This document shows positions 8,879 through 17,652 of a stretch of 64,000 bases of DNA, one piece after another. The stretch covers positions 2,852,001 to 2,916,000 of the forward strand of contig NZ_CP044129.1 of NCBI RefSeq assembly GCF_009617995.1, read 5' to 3'. Numbering within the stretch: position 1 is the stretch's first letter; each line of letters opens with the position of its first letter. The position numbers and the translations under genes were made by a program. This DNA is from Halomicrobium sp. LC1Hm (lineage in GTDB: Archaea; Halobacteriota; Halobacteria; Halobacteriales; Haloarculaceae). The notes beneath the pieces are model-generated. The model saw only the letters and a program-made list of their open reading frames with translations, searched no databases and was not told where the DNA came from.

Positions 8879-9676
8879 TCACCGCCATGCGAGCGTGCGC
8901 GTTTCGACGATCTTGATCAACCGATCCGACAGCAGGAACAGGATTCCGATCACCAGCATGTAGGCGATTACGACGGGCATCTGCAGGAAGTTCGCGGCGT
9001 CCCAGAGGTGTTTCCCGATACCGGGCACCCCCAGGAGTTCGGCCGCGACCATCACCATCCAGGCCTGGCCTGCAGCGGTCCTGAAGCCGGTGAACAGCTC
9101 GGGGGTCGCCGAGGGGATCACGATCCGTCTGATGAGGCCCAGGTCCGACTTCGTCCCCAGCGACTGGCCGACCTCCAGCAACTGGTCGTCGACGTCCCGG
9201 ACGCCGCTCTCGGCGTTGTAGTAGTTGATCCAGAACGCGACGATGGCGATGATGAAGGCCGCGGCCTGGTCGTTGAGGCCGAACCAGATGATCGCGAAGG
9301 GGATCCAGGCAAGCGGTGGGACGGGCCGCAGCATCCCCGCGACGGTCCCCACCGAGAGGTCGGCGAGGCGGGACCAGCCGACGAGGATCCCGACGGCCAT
9401 ACCGAGGGCCGACCCGATCAGGAGACCGGGCACGTAGTGGCGCAGACTCTGACCGATCAGCGTGAACACGCGACCGGAGGAGACGTCGGCCACCAGCACG
9501 GCCAGCACGGCGGGTGGCTCGGGCAGCAGGGTCTGTGGCGTGACCAGGGCACCGACCCACCAGACGACGACGAACGCCGCCAGCGCGCCGGCCTGGATGC
9601 CCAGCGAGCGACCCTGGTCGAGCCGTAGCCCGCCAGCGCCGTAGTCGAGTCGCCCCGGCTCGCTACTCCCCGCCAC
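8879..9676 (-). CDS. NitT/TauT-type ABC transporter permease
   Basis: The 265-residue inner-membrane subunit has about six helices. The cytoplasmic EAA-like loop sits near residue 190 (DVDDQLLEVGQSLGTKSDLG, then the RIVIPSATP turn typical of the family). Its start overlaps the end of the binding-protein gene by 14 bases, which indicates coupled translation. With its neighbours it makes a complete importer: lipoprotein receptor, permease and ATPase. Confidence 0.92.
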   Translation of the reverse strand: MAGSSEPGRLDYGAGGLRLDQGRSLGIQAGALAAFVVVWWVGALVTPQTLLPEPPAVLAVLVADVSSGRVFTLIGQSLRHYVPGLLIGSALGMAVGILVGWSRLADLSVGTVAGMLRPVPPLAWIPFAIIWFGLNDQAAAFIIAIVAFWINYYNAESGVRDVDDQLLEVGQSLGTKSDLGLIRRIVIPSATPELFTGFRTAAGQAWMVMVAAELLGVPGIGKHLWDAANFLQMPVVIAYMLVIGILFLLSDRLIKIVETRTLAWR

Positions 9677-10721
9677 CCGTGACCTCCTCGTAGAAGCTGT
9701 GGTCGAAGACGTCGCCCTCCGAGAGGTCGGTATCGACCGACCCCAGCTGCTGGTGAAAGTCGTTGTAGACGAGGGACTTCTCGACGATCCGCTTCGGGTT
9801 CGAGATGAAGTTCGAGGCCGGGGAGTTGATCGCCCGGATGGCCAGCGACTCGGTGAGGAGGTCCGAACCGATCACCTCGCTGGCCATTCCGGCCGCTTCC
9901 TCGCGGTTCTCCTGGATGAACGTCGTCGCCCTGGTGTGGATGTCGACCAGCTCCCGTACGAGATCGGGGTTGTCGTCGACCAGCGACTGCGAGGGCTGGA
10001 GCACCGCGCCGGGCTGCCCGGGCATGATTTCGCCGGCGTACTTGAACGGCGCCATATCGCTGTCCTCGTTGGCCTGCAGGAGCGTCGGCACCGGTTCGAT
10101 AGCGCTGCCGGCGTCGGCGTTACCCGTCGATAGCGTCGACTGGAGGGCGCTGGGGCTCTGGCCGACGATCTCGATGACGTCCAACTCCAGTCCCAGCACC
10201 TCGGTGATCCAGTACCGCAGGAACACGTCGGGGGTCGAGCCGGCCGGCAGCGTCGCGAACCGCGGCCTTCGGCCCTTGTCCGAGCGGAACTGCTCGAACG
10301 CGTCGGCGCCGTGCTCGGCCCAGTACGCCCGGAACTCCTCGCTCCCGACCATCACGTTCGGCTCGAGGACGTTCGCCGCGACGACCTTCGAGGCGACGCC
10401 GTTGGCGATCGCGACCAGTCCGGGACTGATCCCGACGTACGCCAGGTCCAGTTCGCCCGAGGCGTACGCCTGCACGAGTGGTGGCCCGCCCCCGAAGGTC
10501 TGGACCTCGATGTCGGGCTCGAGATCGTCGTACCACCGCTGCTGGTCGATCACGAAGTACTGCATCATCGGGAAGACGTTCAGCGTCCCCAGCGTCAGCG
10601 AGTCCGGCGTCGAGCCGCCGCCACCGACACCGAGACACCCGGCCAACCCGGCTGTCGAGCCGGCCGCCGCTCCACCAACTACGCGCAAAAACCGTCTTCG
10701 AGACGAGTTCGTCCGTGTCAT
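9663..10721 (-). CDS. NitT/TauT-type substrate-binding Tat lipoprotein
   Basis: This 352-residue receptor has a twin-arginine signal (SSRRRFLRVVGG) and a lipobox ending in LAGC, so it is lipid-anchored on the outside. The mature part has the NMT1/TauA-like layout (LTLGTLNVFPMMQYFV, GELDLAYVGISPGL). The ATG at 10721 is preceded by a GAGAGAG ribosome-binding sequence; an upstream extension to 10940 lacks protein character. The ligand is unknown: nitrate, taurine, sulfonate and thiamine-precursor transporters all use this fold. Confidence 0.9.
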   Translation of the reverse strand: MTRTNSSRRRFLRVVGGAAAGSTAGLAGCLGVGGGGSTPDSLTLGTLNVFPMMQYFVIDQQRWYDDLEPDIEVQTFGGGPPLVQAYASGELDLAYVGISPGLVAIANGVASKVVAANVLEPNVMVGSEEFRAYWAEHGADAFEQFRSDKGRRPRFATLPAGSTPDVFLRYWITEVLGLELDVIEIVGQSPSALQSTLSTGNADAGSAIEPVPTLLQANEDSDMAPFKYAGEIMPGQPGAVLQPSQSLVDDNPDLVRELVDIHTRATTFIQENREEAAGMASEVIGSDLLTESLAIRAINSPASNFISNPKRIVEKSLVYNDFHQQLGSVDTDLSEGDVFDHSFYEEVTGGGE

Positions 10722-10836
10722 AGCTCTCTCTTCGACCGACCGTCGCATACCTGTTGGCTCATGACCCAGACTTACCGGTGTCTGTGACGGGAAGGGAGTA
10801 ACTGATCGGCGTGGTTCGAAGTGGTCACTCACGGTC

Positions 10837-11313
10837 TCAGGTACCCTCGAGTACCCGCTCTTCGAACACTTTGACCGAGTCGGAGACGGTCGTCTGGTCT
10901 CCGTCACCGGCGATCGGTGCGACGAACCGCAGGTTGGCACCTTCGTAGACGCTCAGACAGAGCCGCGGGAACGTGATCCCAGTGACTGTCTCGCCAGTCA
11001 GCGACGAGTCGACACAGCGGTCCCGGAAGCCGACGAGCGCGACGTCGTTGCTCGCCGCCCACTCGCTGAATGCCTCGAACCGTTCGAGCAGGAACTGTCC
11101 TGTCTCCGTCTCCGCGGCGACCGTTGACGGACAAATGCACCGACCGGCGACGTACAGGTCGACGCTGGCGACCGCGCCACGCTCTTCGAGTCGCTGTAGT
11201 CGCTCAATGATAGCTTCCTGCTGTCCTCGGGCCGTGTCCGGTGCCAGTGAGCGAACGAACAGCTCGACGCGGATCGTGCCGTCGAGACGTCGTATCGGCT
11301 CGATCACCGCCAT
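10837..11313 (-). CDS. Conserved haloarchaeal protein of unknown function
   Basis: The protein has 158 residues from the ATG at 11313, or 173 if translation begins at 11358. It opens with a strand-helix unit (IRVELFVRSLAP, then a helix EAIIERLQRLEERGAV), and similar openings occur in a haloarchaeal family often found near regulators. Three cysteines are scattered, two in RCICPS. No catalytic motif is visible. It lies upstream of the ABC importer on the same strand, separated by about 115 bases. Confidence 0.6.
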   Translation of the reverse strand: MAVIEPIRRLDGTIRVELFVRSLAPDTARGQQEAIIERLQRLEERGAVASVDLYVAGRCICPSTVAAETETGQFLLERFEAFSEWAASNDVALVGFRDRCVDSSLTGETVTGITFPRLCLSVYEGANLRFVAPIAGDGDQTTVSDSVKVFEERVLEGT

Positions 11314-11471
11314 GGTGGCTCGCCTCCGCAGCGTCGGATCATAGTACGAAACAGTCACACGCCACTCAAAACGACCCGGTAAAACACGCGTAACAGGGTG
11401 AGATGCCGGTAAGCAATCTCTTTACATGAGTTTGTCCTGCCCAGTAGTACCAGGCTCGAAATCCGAAACAG

Positions 11472-11732
11472 ATGCCACAGACGCCACACGAGGTCCTCGT
11501 CGCGACGATCGAGGCCTACGAAGCGGAGCACAAACCGGTCTGTGAGCGAACTGTGGCGCGCTCGCTCGGAGCGACACCTGTGGAGGTCCGGAAGACGCTC
11601 GATCGACTCCACCGTGTCGAGTTTCTCGTCGCGACTGACGCCGGGTACCGGCCGACCGTGACCGCGCGGGAATTCCTCGAACTGGATATCACACTCAACG
11701 ACGTTACGGCCGTCGATCTCGTCGACGGGTAG
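11472..11732 (+). CDS. Small winged-helix DNA-binding protein
   Basis: The 86-residue protein is almost entirely a winged helix-turn-helix: a helix (VLVATIEAYEAEH), a turn-helix unit (CERTVARSLGATPVEVRKTLDRLHRVEFL) and a wing (ATDAGYRPTVTAREFLEL). It is expected to act as a local transcription regulator. Target genes cannot be read from sequence, although the divergent gene at 10837 is nearest. Confidence 0.75.
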   Translation: MPQTPHEVLVATIEAYEAEHKPVCERTVARSLGATPVEVRKTLDRLHRVEFLVATDAGYRPTVTAREFLELDITLNDVTAVDLVDG

Positions 11733-11796
11733 CCAGAATTGTCAACGTTGTTTCACAGCACAGTTTTAGGCCCTTCGGAGTCAGACTCTCGTACGG

Positions 11797-12420
11797 ATGA
11801 GCAACGAGGATTCCGACAGCGACGGAACTCGGCTGTCGGGGCCGAGCGACGAACGTCAGCAGATCGATCTCCGGGACCGCGAATACGCCATCTATCGGTG
11901 CGTCGATTGCAACAACGTCGTTCTCACCATGCAAGACTGTGACGGGGGGATGACGTGTCACGGAGAGACGATGGAACCCGTGACCGAATCGACGCTAGGG
12001 GTTCGCACACCGGATATCCGACAGGTGTTGCTCGACGCGTTCGGACTCCCGAAAGCGGGACTCGACATCTGTCTGTGCGTCATCGGTGACGGTCCCCTCT
12101 CTCCGGGAGAACTGGCCGATCGGCTCGATTACGAGGAAGGAACCATCAGGAAGTACCTCAACGAACTCGTCGAGTTCGGTCTCCTCCAGAAGTCACAGCT
12201 GAACCGCGAGTCAGGTGGTTTCGTCAACGTGTATCACTCGATCGATCTCGACGAGATGCGCGAGGAGACACTCGTCGGATTCTACGTCTGGGCCGGGGAA
12301 GCGGCCTCGCTCATCGAAGAAGCGAACCTGACGAAAGAAGACTACCGCGGGGCGGACACCGAAGACGGGCTGAACGAGGTGTTCTGGGAACAGTTCGCCG
12401 GGAAGCGATCACACGATTGA
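11797..12420 (+). CDS. Zinc-ribbon plus TrmB-like HTH regulator
   Basis: The 207-residue protein joins two modules. Residues 30-65 resemble the small zinc ribbon of desulfoferrodoxin (YRCVDCNNVV, then CDGGMTCHGETMEPV). Residues 85-150 form a winged helix of the TrmB/GbsR type (LCVIGDGPLSPGELADRL, then TIRKYLNELVEFGLL). The combination suggests a metal- or redox-sensing transcription factor. A TATA-like TTTTAGG about 30 bases before the ATG suggests a leaderless message. Confidence 0.78.
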   Translation: MSNEDSDSDGTRLSGPSDERQQIDLRDREYAIYRCVDCNNVVLTMQDCDGGMTCHGETMEPVTESTLGVRTPDIRQVLLDAFGLPKAGLDICLCVIGDGPLSPGELADRLDYEEGTIRKYLNELVEFGLLQKSQLNRESGGFVNVYHSIDLDEMREETLVGFYVWAGEAASLIEEANLTKEDYRGADTEDGLNEVFWEQFAGKRSHD

Positions 12421-12505
12421 TGCGACTATATAATTCTGTCGGTGAACTGATTGTCACTCGCGCATCCGAGATGGGTTAAGTAGCGTTCCCGGTCTCGATT
12501 CGGGT

Positions 12506-12892
12506 ATGAGTTCCGACGCACGAACCCTGTCCTGGAACGAGTCTGGCGCTGTCGATCAGCCGTACTTCGTCGATATCGACGAGGTGTTCAACAACGTTAC
12601 CGATATCCTCGGACGCAAGTGGCACCTCCGTATCGTCTACTACCTGTTGGACGACGGCCCGATGGGATTCAGTGCCCTGAAGGATCGCCTCGACGGCGTC
12701 TCGTCGAAGATGCTGTCGGAGAGCCTCTCGTCGCTCGAAGCGTACGACATCGTCGTCCGCGAGATCGTCAGTGACCAGCCGGTGCGGGTCGAGTACTCAC
12801 TGTCCGAGAAGGGAGCGGCGCTCGCGCCGCTGCTCGACGACATCGTCCAGTGGAACTCGAACTACGACCAGGAATCGACGGAGGAGCGATGA
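12506..12892 (+). CDS. HxlR family transcriptional regulator
   Basis: The 128-residue protein has the MarR-like HxlR winged helix: DILGRKWHLRIVYYLLDDG, then FSALKDRL, SSKMLSESLSSLE and a C-terminal wing and helix. HxlR proteins usually sense oxidants or electrophiles. Its stop overlaps the start of the flavoenzyme gene by four bases (ATGA), so it probably controls its own operon with that enzyme. TTAAGT about 30 bases upstream of the ATG is the likely TATA box. Confidence 0.88.
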   Translation: MSSDARTLSWNESGAVDQPYFVDIDEVFNNVTDILGRKWHLRIVYYLLDDGPMGFSALKDRLDGVSSKMLSESLSSLEAYDIVVREIVSDQPVRVEYSLSEKGAALAPLLDDIVQWNSNYDQESTEER

Positions 12893-14256
12893 CGACCCAC
12901 TACGACGTACTCGTGATCGGCGGTGGTACCGGCAACAACGTTGCCGCGGCGGCGGCCGACACGGGTCTCGAAACCGCATTGATCGAACCCGGTCCGCTCG
13001 GCGGGACCTGTCTGAATCGCGGCTGTAACCCCTCGAAGATGCTGATCCAGGCGGCAACGGCCGCCAATCACGTCCGCGACGCGAAGAAATTCTTCCTCGA
13101 TGCGTCGCTCGACGGGATCGACTACGCGGCGATCATCGACGACATGGACGAGACGCTGTCGCCGCTGGCCGAGGGGATGGAAGAGAGCTACCGGGAGAAA
13201 GACCACCTGACGCTGTACAAGCACGAAGCGACTTTCGTCGACGAGCGAACCGTCGAGGTCGACGGCGAACGGGTAAGCGCCGACAAGGTGGTCGTCGCCG
13301 CAGGCAGTCGGCCGCTGGTCCCGCCGATCGAGGGCCTCGACGAAGTCGACTACATGACGAGTCAGGACGCGCTCTACCGGCGCGAACAGCCCGATTCGCT
13401 CGTGATCCTCGGCGGCGGCTACATCGCCGTCGAACTGGGCTACTTCTTCGAATCGCTCGGGACGGACGTGACGATCGTCGAGATGATGGACACGCTCGTT
13501 CCCCGAGAAGATCCGGACGTGGCCGGGACGTTCACCGAGATCGCGGGCGATCGCCACGACGTCTATACCGGCCACCGCGCGACGGCCGTCGAGCAGGACG
13601 GCAGCGACGTGACCGTCCACGCCGAGACCGAAGCGGGCGACGAGATCGCCGTCTCGGCCGACGACGTCCTCGTCGCGCTGGGTCGCCGCCCGAACACCGA
13701 CACGCTCGACGTCGAAGCCGCGGGGATCGAAACGGACGACAACGGATTCGTCGTCACGAACGATCGCCTCGAAACGTCGGTCGAGGGCGTCTGGGCACAG
13801 GGCGACATCGCGGACAACGCGATGTTCAAACACTCTGGGGACTACGAGACCGAGGTCACGATCGAGAACGTCGTCCGCGAGGGCGATCGCGAGGCAGACT
13901 TCACGGCGATGCCCCACGCCATCTTCACCGAGCCCCAGATGGCCGGCGTCGGGAAGACCGAAGCCGAACTGCAGGAGGCCGATCGCGAGTACGTCGTCGG
14001 GCGCGAGGAACTACCCGACACCCCGATGGGACGCGCGAAGAAACTCGACCACGGCTTCGTGAAGGTGCTGGCCGCGCCCGACGGCGAGATCCTGGGCTGT
14101 CACGCGCTGGGCTACGAGGCCTCGACGATGATCCACGAGGTCGTCGTCGCGATGCGGGCCGGCTCCGGCCAGGTCTCCGACATCACCGACACCATCCACG
14201 CCCACCCCACGCTGAACAAGGTCGTCGAGTACGCGTTCGACGACGTACCAGTATAA
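12889..14256 (+). CDS. Pyridine nucleotide-disulfide oxidoreductase (LPD-like)
   Basis: This 455-residue flavoprotein of the dihydrolipoyl dehydrogenase/mercuric reductase class has an N-terminal FAD motif (VIGGGTGNNVA), the redox-active pair in GTCLNRGCNPSK, an NAD-binding GGGYIAVELG and the C-terminal HAHPTLNKVVEYAF segment with the His-Glu acid-base pair. It is missing the pyruvate dehydrogenase neighbours expected for a complex E3 subunit, and the HxlR partner suggests a stress or detoxification role. It starts inside the HxlR stop codon. Confidence 0.88.
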   Translation: MTTHYDVLVIGGGTGNNVAAAAADTGLETALIEPGPLGGTCLNRGCNPSKMLIQAATAANHVRDAKKFFLDASLDGIDYAAIIDDMDETLSPLAEGMEESYREKDHLTLYKHEATFVDERTVEVDGERVSADKVVVAAGSRPLVPPIEGLDEVDYMTSQDALYRREQPDSLVILGGGYIAVELGYFFESLGTDVTIVEMMDTLVPREDPDVAGTFTEIAGDRHDVYTGHRATAVEQDGSDVTVHAETEAGDEIAVSADDVLVALGRRPNTDTLDVEAAGIETDDNGFVVTNDRLETSVEGVWAQGDIADNAMFKHSGDYETEVTIENVVREGDREADFTAMPHAIFTEPQMAGVGKTEAELQEADREYVVGREELPDTPMGRAKKLDHGFVKVLAAPDGEILGCHALGYEASTMIHEVVVAMRAGSGQVSDITDTIHAHPTLNKVVEYAFDDVPV

Positions 14257-14306
14257 AATGGTTCACTGTCCGAACCGCGTGCGCAACAAGAACTCGACGG
14301 CTCCGT

Positions 14307-14420
14307 TTAGTCGCCGAACTTCTCTTCGTACGCGTCGGGATGGTTTTCCTCGGCGTGTTCTTTCAGCTCTTCGAGCGTGTCGAACGTCGCGCCACAGTCA
14401 CAGGCGTGTTCCTCAGACAT
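14307..14420 (-). CDS. 37-residue C2H2-type zinc-finger microprotein
   Basis: This short frame encodes a 37-residue acidic protein with cysteines 7 and 9 and histidines 22 and 27, a C-x-C-x12-H-x4-H arrangement of a single zinc finger. The helix between (TFDTLEELKEHAEENH) fits the C2H2 pattern. It lies between the flavoenzyme and the transducer genes. Small zinc proteins of this size are frequent in haloarchaea. The function is unknown. Confidence 0.7.
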   Translation of the reverse strand: MSEEHACDCGATFDTLEELKEHAEENHPDAYEEKFGD

Positions 14421-14525
14421 CGCGAGTGATAATTCGTGGACAAGGAGTTTATAAATCGCCTGTCTGTGTGTGTGACACGCACTGGCGCGGCGGTGCTGGT
14501 AGATCGATCTCGAACGGAGTTACGA

Positions 14526-15341
14526 ATGGTTGCTAACGAAACAGACGACAGCGAAGGCGGAATCGAATCCCCTAGCGGGTCCAGCGAACGCCGAGCAGAC
14601 GGTGGAGTTGCTGCCGAGGATGATGTTGGGCGAGCCGACACACTGGCCAGCGAACACGCGCAGTTGCTGTCCCTCCTCGGCACGGAACTCAGCGAGTCGG
14701 GTGAGGCGATAGACCAACTGTCCAGAACTGCCGCCGACGCGAACGAGTCGACGACAGCGACGGCGCAGCGAGCCGACGACGCGCAGTCGGCTGCCCACGG
14801 TGCCCATGAGGACGTTCGAACGGCCCGAAAGGCTGCCAGAGAGGCCTGTGACCAACTCGAACAGCTCAGCGAGGCGATCGCCGAGATCGAGCAGTTCACG
14901 ACTGCTCTCGACGAGATCGCGGATCAGACGAACATGCTTGCGCTGAATGCCTCTATCGAGGCGGCCCACGTTGGACAGGACGGCGAGGGCTTTGCCGTCG
15001 TCGCCGACGAGGTGAAATCGCTCGCCGAGCAAGCACAGCAGCAGGCTGCCGACATCGAGGCGATCGTCGCGGACGTTCGATCTGACGCCGAGGAGACACA
15101 GGCGCAGATCGAGACCGTCGACGAGCGGACCGAGCAGGCCACCGACTCGATTACCGACGCCGTGGGGGATCTGGATGCGATCGCCGACAGCGCCGAGGAC
15201 ACCTCGGAGAGCGTCGACGAGATGGCCGCGACCACACAGAACTACGCCGACGACCTGGACGATGTCGCCAGCAAGATGATCGATGCGATCGATCAGGCTA
15301 GCGAACTGGATGCGCTGACCGACAGCCTCGCAGAGAAGTGA
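14526..15341 (+). CDS. Soluble methyl-accepting chemotaxis transducer
   Basis: The 271-residue protein has no transmembrane segment and is mostly coiled coil. The conserved hairpin tip lies around residues 134-170 ([34 protein letters not shown]), which binds CheW and CheA in this family. The N-terminal 40 residues are acidic and disordered-looking with no recognised sensor domain, so what it senses is unclear. It may be a cytoplasmic transducer or a cut-down derivative. Confidence 0.85.
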   Translation: MVANETDDSEGGIESPSGSSERRADGGVAAEDDVGRADTLASEHAQLLSLLGTELSESGEAIDQLSRTAADANESTTATAQRADDAQSAAHGAHEDVRTARKAAREACDQLEQLSEAIAEIEQFTTALDEIADQTNMLALNASIEAAHVGQDGEGFAVVADEVKSLAEQAQQQAADIEAIVADVRSDAEETQAQIETVDERTEQATDSITDAVGDLDAIADSAEDTSESVDEMAATTQNYADDLDDVASKMIDAIDQASELDALTDSLAEK

Positions 15342-15379
15342 GCACCCATCCGGTCTCCCGAACACAATCTCCCTCTCTA

Positions 15380-16375
15380 TCAGCCGTCGAGGAACTCGTG
15401 TGCGCGCTGCTCGCCCAAATCCCGCAGTTCGTCGAGGAACGCTGGATCACGGTCGACTTTCGTCGAGCAGTGGAACCGCTTGCCCATCTCGATGCGGCGG
15501 ATCTCGGTGTGCTGGAACTCGTCGGCCGGGAGCTTCCCGGTCTCCACCCAGTCGTTGACCCGTTCGATGAAGCCCAGCTCCTGGTTCAACGAGATATTAC
15601 CGGAGAGTTCGTTGCGCCGGTCGGCGATCACCTCGCTCGTGGTCGGTTCGCCCTCGAATCGCTGTGGATTCACTTGGATCACCCACAGCTCCTCGGGCTT
15701 CTGTCCGGGCGGCTGGTGCATGAGATCACCAACAGGGGGATTCTGTGAAAAGAGGCCGTCCCAGTGGTAGTGACCGTGAATCTTCACGGCCTCGAACAGG
15801 TTCGGGACGGCCGCAGAGGCCAGGACCGCTTCGACCGTCACCTCCTCGTTTCTGAACGTCTCGAAGATACCTTCGTTGACGTTGACCGTCCCGACGACGA
15901 GTTCGGGTGCCTCGCGCCGACACAGCGCTGGGATCTCCTCGAAGTCGATGTACCGTTCGAGGATGGTCCTGATTCGTTGTTTTCCCAGTTCCGGCATCGG
16001 TATCTGTGACGGGCTGACTGACGGGATCGCGAAGCCGGCACTCTCCATTCGGGAGATACCGGTCGCCCAGCTGTTGAGCCAGCGGTCCTGTGGGCCGTCG
16101 ACGGCCATGTCGTCCCAGATGCCGCCGAGGATTCCGCTGGCTTTTTCCGCGTCGCCGGTAAGGAGGCCGTACCACATCGCGAGGGCGTTGAACGCACCGC
16201 CAGAGGTGCCGCTGACGCCGACCAGATCGTAGTTCTCGTCGTCCCATTCTTCGAGGATCGTCCGGAGGACACCACAGGTAAAGGCGGTGTGGCTCCCACC
16301 CCCCTGGCAGGCGATGGCGACTCGCGTCGGGTCGTCGTCGGTCGACACGTCGTCCGCTGGCACGTTCTCACTCAT
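15380..16375 (-). CDS. phaZh1: Patatin-like PHA depolymerase (PhaZh1 type)
   Basis: This 331-residue patatin-fold hydrolase has the oxyanion glycine loop QGGGSHTAF, the nucleophile elbow GTSGG at residues 56-60 (Ser58) and a DG motif (HWDGLF) supplying the catalytic aspartate. In Haloferax mediterranei a patatin-like enzyme next to a 3-hydroxybutyrate dehydrogenase gene degrades native polyhydroxyalkanoate granules. The same pairing is seen here: the ATG at 16375 overlaps the stop of the dehydrogenase gene by eight bases. By sequence alone a phospholipase role cannot be excluded. Confidence 0.85.
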   Translation of the reverse strand: MSENVPADDVSTDDDPTRVAIACQGGGSHTAFTCGVLRTILEEWDDENYDLVGVSGTSGGAFNALAMWYGLLTGDAEKASGILGGIWDDMAVDGPQDRWLNSWATGISRMESAGFAIPSVSPSQIPMPELGKQRIRTILERYIDFEEIPALCRREAPELVVGTVNVNEGIFETFRNEEVTVEAVLASAAVPNLFEAVKIHGHYHWDGLFSQNPPVGDLMHQPPGQKPEELWVIQVNPQRFEGEPTTSEVIADRRNELSGNISLNQELGFIERVNDWVETGKLPADEFQHTEIRRIEMGKRFHCSTKVDRDPAFLDELRDLGEQRAHEFLDG

Positions 16376-17228
16376 ACGTATGGGTGTAGCCGCCGTCGAA
16401 GAGCAGATCTGCGCCGTTGAGGTGCTTCGCGTGACTGGAGAAACCGAAGGCAAAGAGGTTCGCGACCTCGGCGGGAGTCATCATCTCTTTCGTGCGAGCC
16501 TGCCCGAGCATCACGTTCTCGATGACTTCCTGTTTCGAGATTCCGCGCTCTTCGGCCGTGTCTTCGATCTGGTTCACCATCAGCGGCGTGAGGACGTAGC
16601 CGACGCTGACGGAGAAGCCCCGCAACGTGCCGCCGCCCTCGGCCGCGATCGCTCTCGTCAGCCCCGTCAGGCCGTGCTTGGCCGTGATGTAGGCGGACTT
16701 GTCCTTGGTGGCATAGTGGCCATGCACCGAGGACATGTTGCCGATCGCGCCCACGCCGTCGTTGGTCGCCTCGATGTGTGGGATCGCCTCCTGTGCCATC
16801 TTGAACGGCGAGCGGAGCATGATGTCGGTCAGCAGGTCGTACTTCGCCATCGGGAACTCGGCGATCGACGCGATGTGTTGCATCCCGGCGATGTTGGCGA
16901 CGTAACGGAGTTGTCCCTCTTCGGCCGCCGCCGCGACGACGGCCGCCACGTCCTCGTCGTCCGTGAGGTCAGTCTCGACCCCGTAGTATTCACCGTCGGC
17001 GTCGAACGATTCGGCGAGGTCACCGGTCTCTGCGAGTCCTTCGGCGTCGATGTCGGCACCGATCACTGTGAGACCGTTGACCGCCAGCGCGACGGCCGTC
17101 GCCTGTCCGATTCCGGACGCCGCACCAGTTACGATCGCGACGTTGGTGGGCTCGAAGTACGGGTCGTCGAGACGGAGGAAGTCGTCGGCGCTCAGTTCTG
17201 GCGCGCTCAAATCTGTTGCATCAGCCAT
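16368..17228 (-). CDS. bdhA: 3-hydroxybutyrate dehydrogenase (SDR)
   Basis: This 286-residue short-chain dehydrogenase has the NAD motif VTGAASGIGQAT near residue 35, the NIAG and SSVHG segments, and a Y-x3-K active site in SAYITAKHGLTG. The late segment (KEMMTPAEVANLFAFGFSS, then LNGADLLFDGGYT) matches bacterial 3-hydroxybutyrate dehydrogenases, which oxidise 3-hydroxybutyrate to acetoacetate with NAD. It is first in a two-gene operon with the depolymerase and would use the monomers that enzyme releases. Confidence 0.85.
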   Translation of the reverse strand: MADATDLSAPELSADDFLRLDDPYFEPTNVAIVTGAASGIGQATAVALAVNGLTVIGADIDAEGLAETGDLAESFDADGEYYGVETDLTDDEDVAAVVAAAAEEGQLRYVANIAGMQHIASIAEFPMAKYDLLTDIMLRSPFKMAQEAIPHIEATNDGVGAIGNMSSVHGHYATKDKSAYITAKHGLTGLTRAIAAEGGGTLRGFSVSVGYVLTPLMVNQIEDTAEERGISKQEVIENVMLGQARTKEMMTPAEVANLFAFGFSSHAKHLNGADLLFDGGYTHTYE

Positions 17229-17393
17229 CGTACACCGATTTGACACGTCGAGCGCATATAACCGCATCTCACGTCGGGGTAACTCCGTCGCGGTGCGCTG
17301 GGATTGCATCTTTCGTGTTATCCCGTTACTTTGAGATTAGCAAGATACTATACGTAACCAGGTGTTACTATGTAATGTCTAACGAGGCAACGC

Positions 17394-17570
17394 ATGTCCA
17401 CGAGAACGACCAACGAACACGACAGATACCCGACTGACGGTCCGAACGCGGGTGAATACGATCGCTACACGTACGTCTCGACTGGCGAGGACGTGATCCT
17501 TTACGACGAGGAATGTGAGGACGCGTGGATTCAGACGGCGATGACACTCGATCTCGAAGCGTGGCGCTAA
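17394..17570 (+). CDS. DUF7331-like small haloarchaeal protein
   Basis: A short frame encodes a 58-residue protein whose middle (YDRYTYVSTGEDVILYDEE) and tail (AWIQT near residue 44, then a short acidic end) match the small DUF7331 family as I know it from haloarchaea. The function is unknown. It diverges from the polyhydroxyalkanoate operon. Confidence 0.7.
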   Translation: MSTRTTNEHDRYPTDGPNAGEYDRYTYVSTGEDVILYDEECEDAWIQTAMTLDLEAWR

Positions 17571-17652
17571 GAGGCTGTTGAAGTGCGAACCGACTGGACT
17601 GTCTCTGCGGTCGGGACCTGAATGGGAACGGACGCGAGACGAAAATCGGCGC

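Noticed and set aside
8889-9560. N-terminal extension of the ABC ATPase to 493 residues
   Set aside because: This stretch is the permease gene read in another frame; the permease has good helices and family motifs.
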